NCBI GenBank assembly: GCA_907163375.1 | Contig: CAJQUW010004777.1 | Location: 124,001 to 188,000, forward strand | Source of the DNA: Prostheceraeus crozeri | Taxonomy: Eukaryota; Platyhelminthes; Polycladida; Euryleptidae | DNA: 64,000 nucleotides | Reading direction: 5' to 3' | Shown: piece after piece, positions 62,600 through 64,000 of the stretch | Position numbering within the stretch: position 1 is the stretch's first letter | How the letters are laid out: every line of letters starts with the position of its first letter | Made by a program: the position numbers and the translations under genes | The notes under the pieces: model-generated | What the model saw: only the letters and a program-made list of their open reading frames with translations | What the model was told of the DNA's origin: nothing | Database searches by the model: none

Positions 62600-63176
62600 T
62601 TTATAATAAAAAAATTTCTTAAGGGACCCTTAGAAGTCAGAAGGGAGGGGGTAGTAGAACTACGTTCATATGATAAAGAAGGATATATTCTTGCAGTTTC
62701 TTCCACTTTTGCTTCTTCCATTTTTAAAGAAATATTATTAGACACATAATTTTAGTTATCTCATATTTTAAAAACCTGAAAAATGATTTTGGGAGTGAAA
62801 ATTGTAATTCTCAAATTTTGAGATTCTTAACTTTTATGATTTTCGGTGTCCTGGAACGGTCATGATTTGAGCAATGAAAAATGTCATAATCACACACTTA
62901 AGATTTTGAAAAATTTGAAAAATTGGGTATTTTTAAAAACGCCCAAATTGATGAATTTAGGTCTTCATAACCTGAAAAAATGAACAAAATTCATGAATTT
63001 AGTCGCTTTTAAAAATACCGATTTTTCAAAAAATGGTACTTTTTAAATGGTCTAAATTTATGAATTTAGGTCTTAAAAACCTGAAAAAGGGCTAAAATTT
63101 ATGAATTTATGTCGTTTTTAAAGATACTACTTTTTTGAATTTTATGGTGTCCTGGAATGGTCTTTTGCCCATTACT
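62600..63176 (-). repeat. Right terminal inverted repeat of Polinton A3
   Basis: From about 62655 to 63176 this is the inverted counterpart of 23261-23930. It includes the 5' end of the membrane-protein gene and GACCGTTCCAGGACACC iterations, and ends GCCCATTACT. The spacer between it and the protease start (62600-62655) contains a GGGACCC palindrome. Confidence 0.9.
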
Positions 63177-64000
63177 AATACATCGAAAACTGGAGTATAG
63201 AAAATCTAGGTGGTTAAAAAAGTATATAGAGTTCAATATTGAAAAACGTAAAATAGCTAAATGAAATAAAGATGATTTTGGAAACGTGTTCTTTAAATTA
63301 ATGAATAATGCATTTTATGGTAAGACTTTAGAAAATGTGCGTAATAGACAAAATATTGAAATAGTTTATGATAAAGATAGGTTTCAAAATTTAACAAGGA
63401 AACCTACATATAAAAGAACTACTAGATTCAGTGATGAACTATGTGATGTACATTTACGTCGAATCAGCGTAAAGCATGATAAGTTTAATTTTATTGGATT
63501 CACTATATTATAACTGGTTAAGCTATTTATGTATAGATTTATATATGATCATTTAGCACCTGCTTATGGCAAAAACTATAAATTACACTTTACAGATACG
63601 GATTCCGTTTTCTTAGAATTAACAGTACCGTATAATTCTTCACTTGATGAAGAAATAGATAAAATAAAAGATTTTATTCATCCTTCAGAATTATGTAAAG
63701 TAAAAGATGAGTTAGGAAATAAAGATTTCATAACAGAAGCTATATTTTTAAAATCTAAATGTTACTGCTATGATACAACTAATAATATTAAAACACATAA
63801 AACATTAAAAGGAATTTCAAAGGCATCAGTGGCTAGCCAAATACCATTTCAAGATTATAAGAATACATTATTTAATAATAAAATAAAAACAGCATGTAAT
63901 TATAGACTTAATTCAAAAAAACATAAAATGTATTTAAAAGAGGAACATAAATTAGCATTAGATCCATTTGATGATAAAAGAAAAATTTTACCTGATGGAA
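63177..64000 (+). pseudogene. polB: Protein-primed DNA polymerase B (A2), 3' part, running off the window
   Basis: This is the continuation of the A2 polymerase after element A3. It shows motif B (NNAFYGKTLENVRNR), motif C (FTDTDSVFLELTVP) and LKGISKASV, and reaches DDKRKILPDG at the window edge. Broken. Confidence 0.9.

Larger units (their letters stand above)
23261..63176. mobile_element. Polinton A3 (family A), inserted in A2 polB and itself carrying Polinton B
   Basis: The termini AGTAATGGGC ... GCCCATTACT are flanked by a perfect 6-bp duplication AATACA (23255-23260 and 63177-63182), the standard Polinton duplication length. Without B and its extra duplication its length is about 16.2 kb. 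Genes are: membrane protein, two small proteins, penton, ATPase (plus); polB and clamp-like (minus); fibre, pVI-like, capsid, pX-like, PLA2, integrase (plus); protease (minus). All core Polinton genes are present but about half of them are broken, besides the B insertion in polB. Confidence 0.95.
9800..64000. mobile_element. Polinton A2 (family A), inserted in A1; right end outside window
   Basis: The left terminus AGTAATGGG at 9800 falls inside the A1 capsid gene; the six bases before it are AAGAAC, whose partner would lie beyond 64000. Genes run opposite to A1: PRO(+), INT(-), PLA2(-), pX-like(-), MCP(-), pVI-like(-), fibre(-), clamp-like(+), polB(+). PolB carries a mariner-type element at 21642-22576 and is interrupted by A3 at 23261-63176, resuming at 63177. 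The ATPase/penton end of A2 lies outside the window. It is broken, with several genes affected besides the insertions. Confidence 0.9.

Noticed and set aside
1-64000. Host protein-coding genes, rRNA or tRNA genes
   Set aside because: All substantial open frames belong to the Polintons or transposons or are antisense shadows; no RNA gene structure was found.

Overview
The window is metazoan-type nuclear DNA made almost entirely of mobile elements; I see no host gene, rRNA or tRNA, so the host cannot be named. The backbone is a set of Polinton/Maverick (adintovirus-like) elements nested inside one another, with two ordinary DNA transposons on top. Two Polinton families are present. Family A is very AT-rich, about 16 kb, starts with AGTAATGGG and has terminal repeats studded with GACCGTTCCAGGACACC. 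Family B is 23.7 kb, of ordinary base composition, starts with AGTAGTAAGC and has poly-C/hairpin-rich terminal repeats.

Layout: element A1 (1-9799, left end outside the window) carries polB, a clamp-like gene, a fibre-like gene, a pVI-like gene and the capsid gene. A 3.5-kb Chapaev-like DNA transposon (3829-7349, TSD AATA) sits in its fibre gene. A1's capsid gene is interrupted at 9800 by element A2 in the opposite orientation (protease, integrase, PLA2, pX-like, capsid, pVI-like, fibre, clamp-like, polB). A2's polB holds a deleted mariner-type element (21642-22576, TSD TA) and, at 23261, a third copy, A3 (23261-63176, TSD AATACA). A3's polB is in turn interrupted by element B (28190-51908, TSD TTCGAT). 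A2's polB resumes at 63177 and runs off the window. The relative order of age is therefore A1, A2, A3, B, oldest first. The A copies are broken but still very similar to each other, so the whole pile-up looks recent. B looks whole.

Element B carries the full Polinton set: protein-primed DNA polymerase B, integrase with chromodomain, FtsK/HerA-type packaging ATPase, adenain-type protease, double-jelly-roll capsid protein, basic and hydrophobic virion peptides with adenain-type cleavage motifs, and two penton-like proteins. It also has genes not usually expected: a clear TATA-binding-protein-like gene overlapping a possible PC4-like gene, a second PC4-like paralogue, a DEDDh-exonuclease-like protein, two RING-type proteins and a stand-alone copy of a polB N-terminal domain. 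Four of its minus-strand genes have TATATAA boxes. The gene at its left end and polB both begin with an ATG separated from the rest of the reading frame by a short intron, and both share a leader motif.

The most interesting observations are the four-deep nesting, the fact that A3 and B hit almost the same base of homologous polB genes, the TBP-like gene, and small in-frame double-hairpin insertions with GAA/TTC loops scattered through family A genes.
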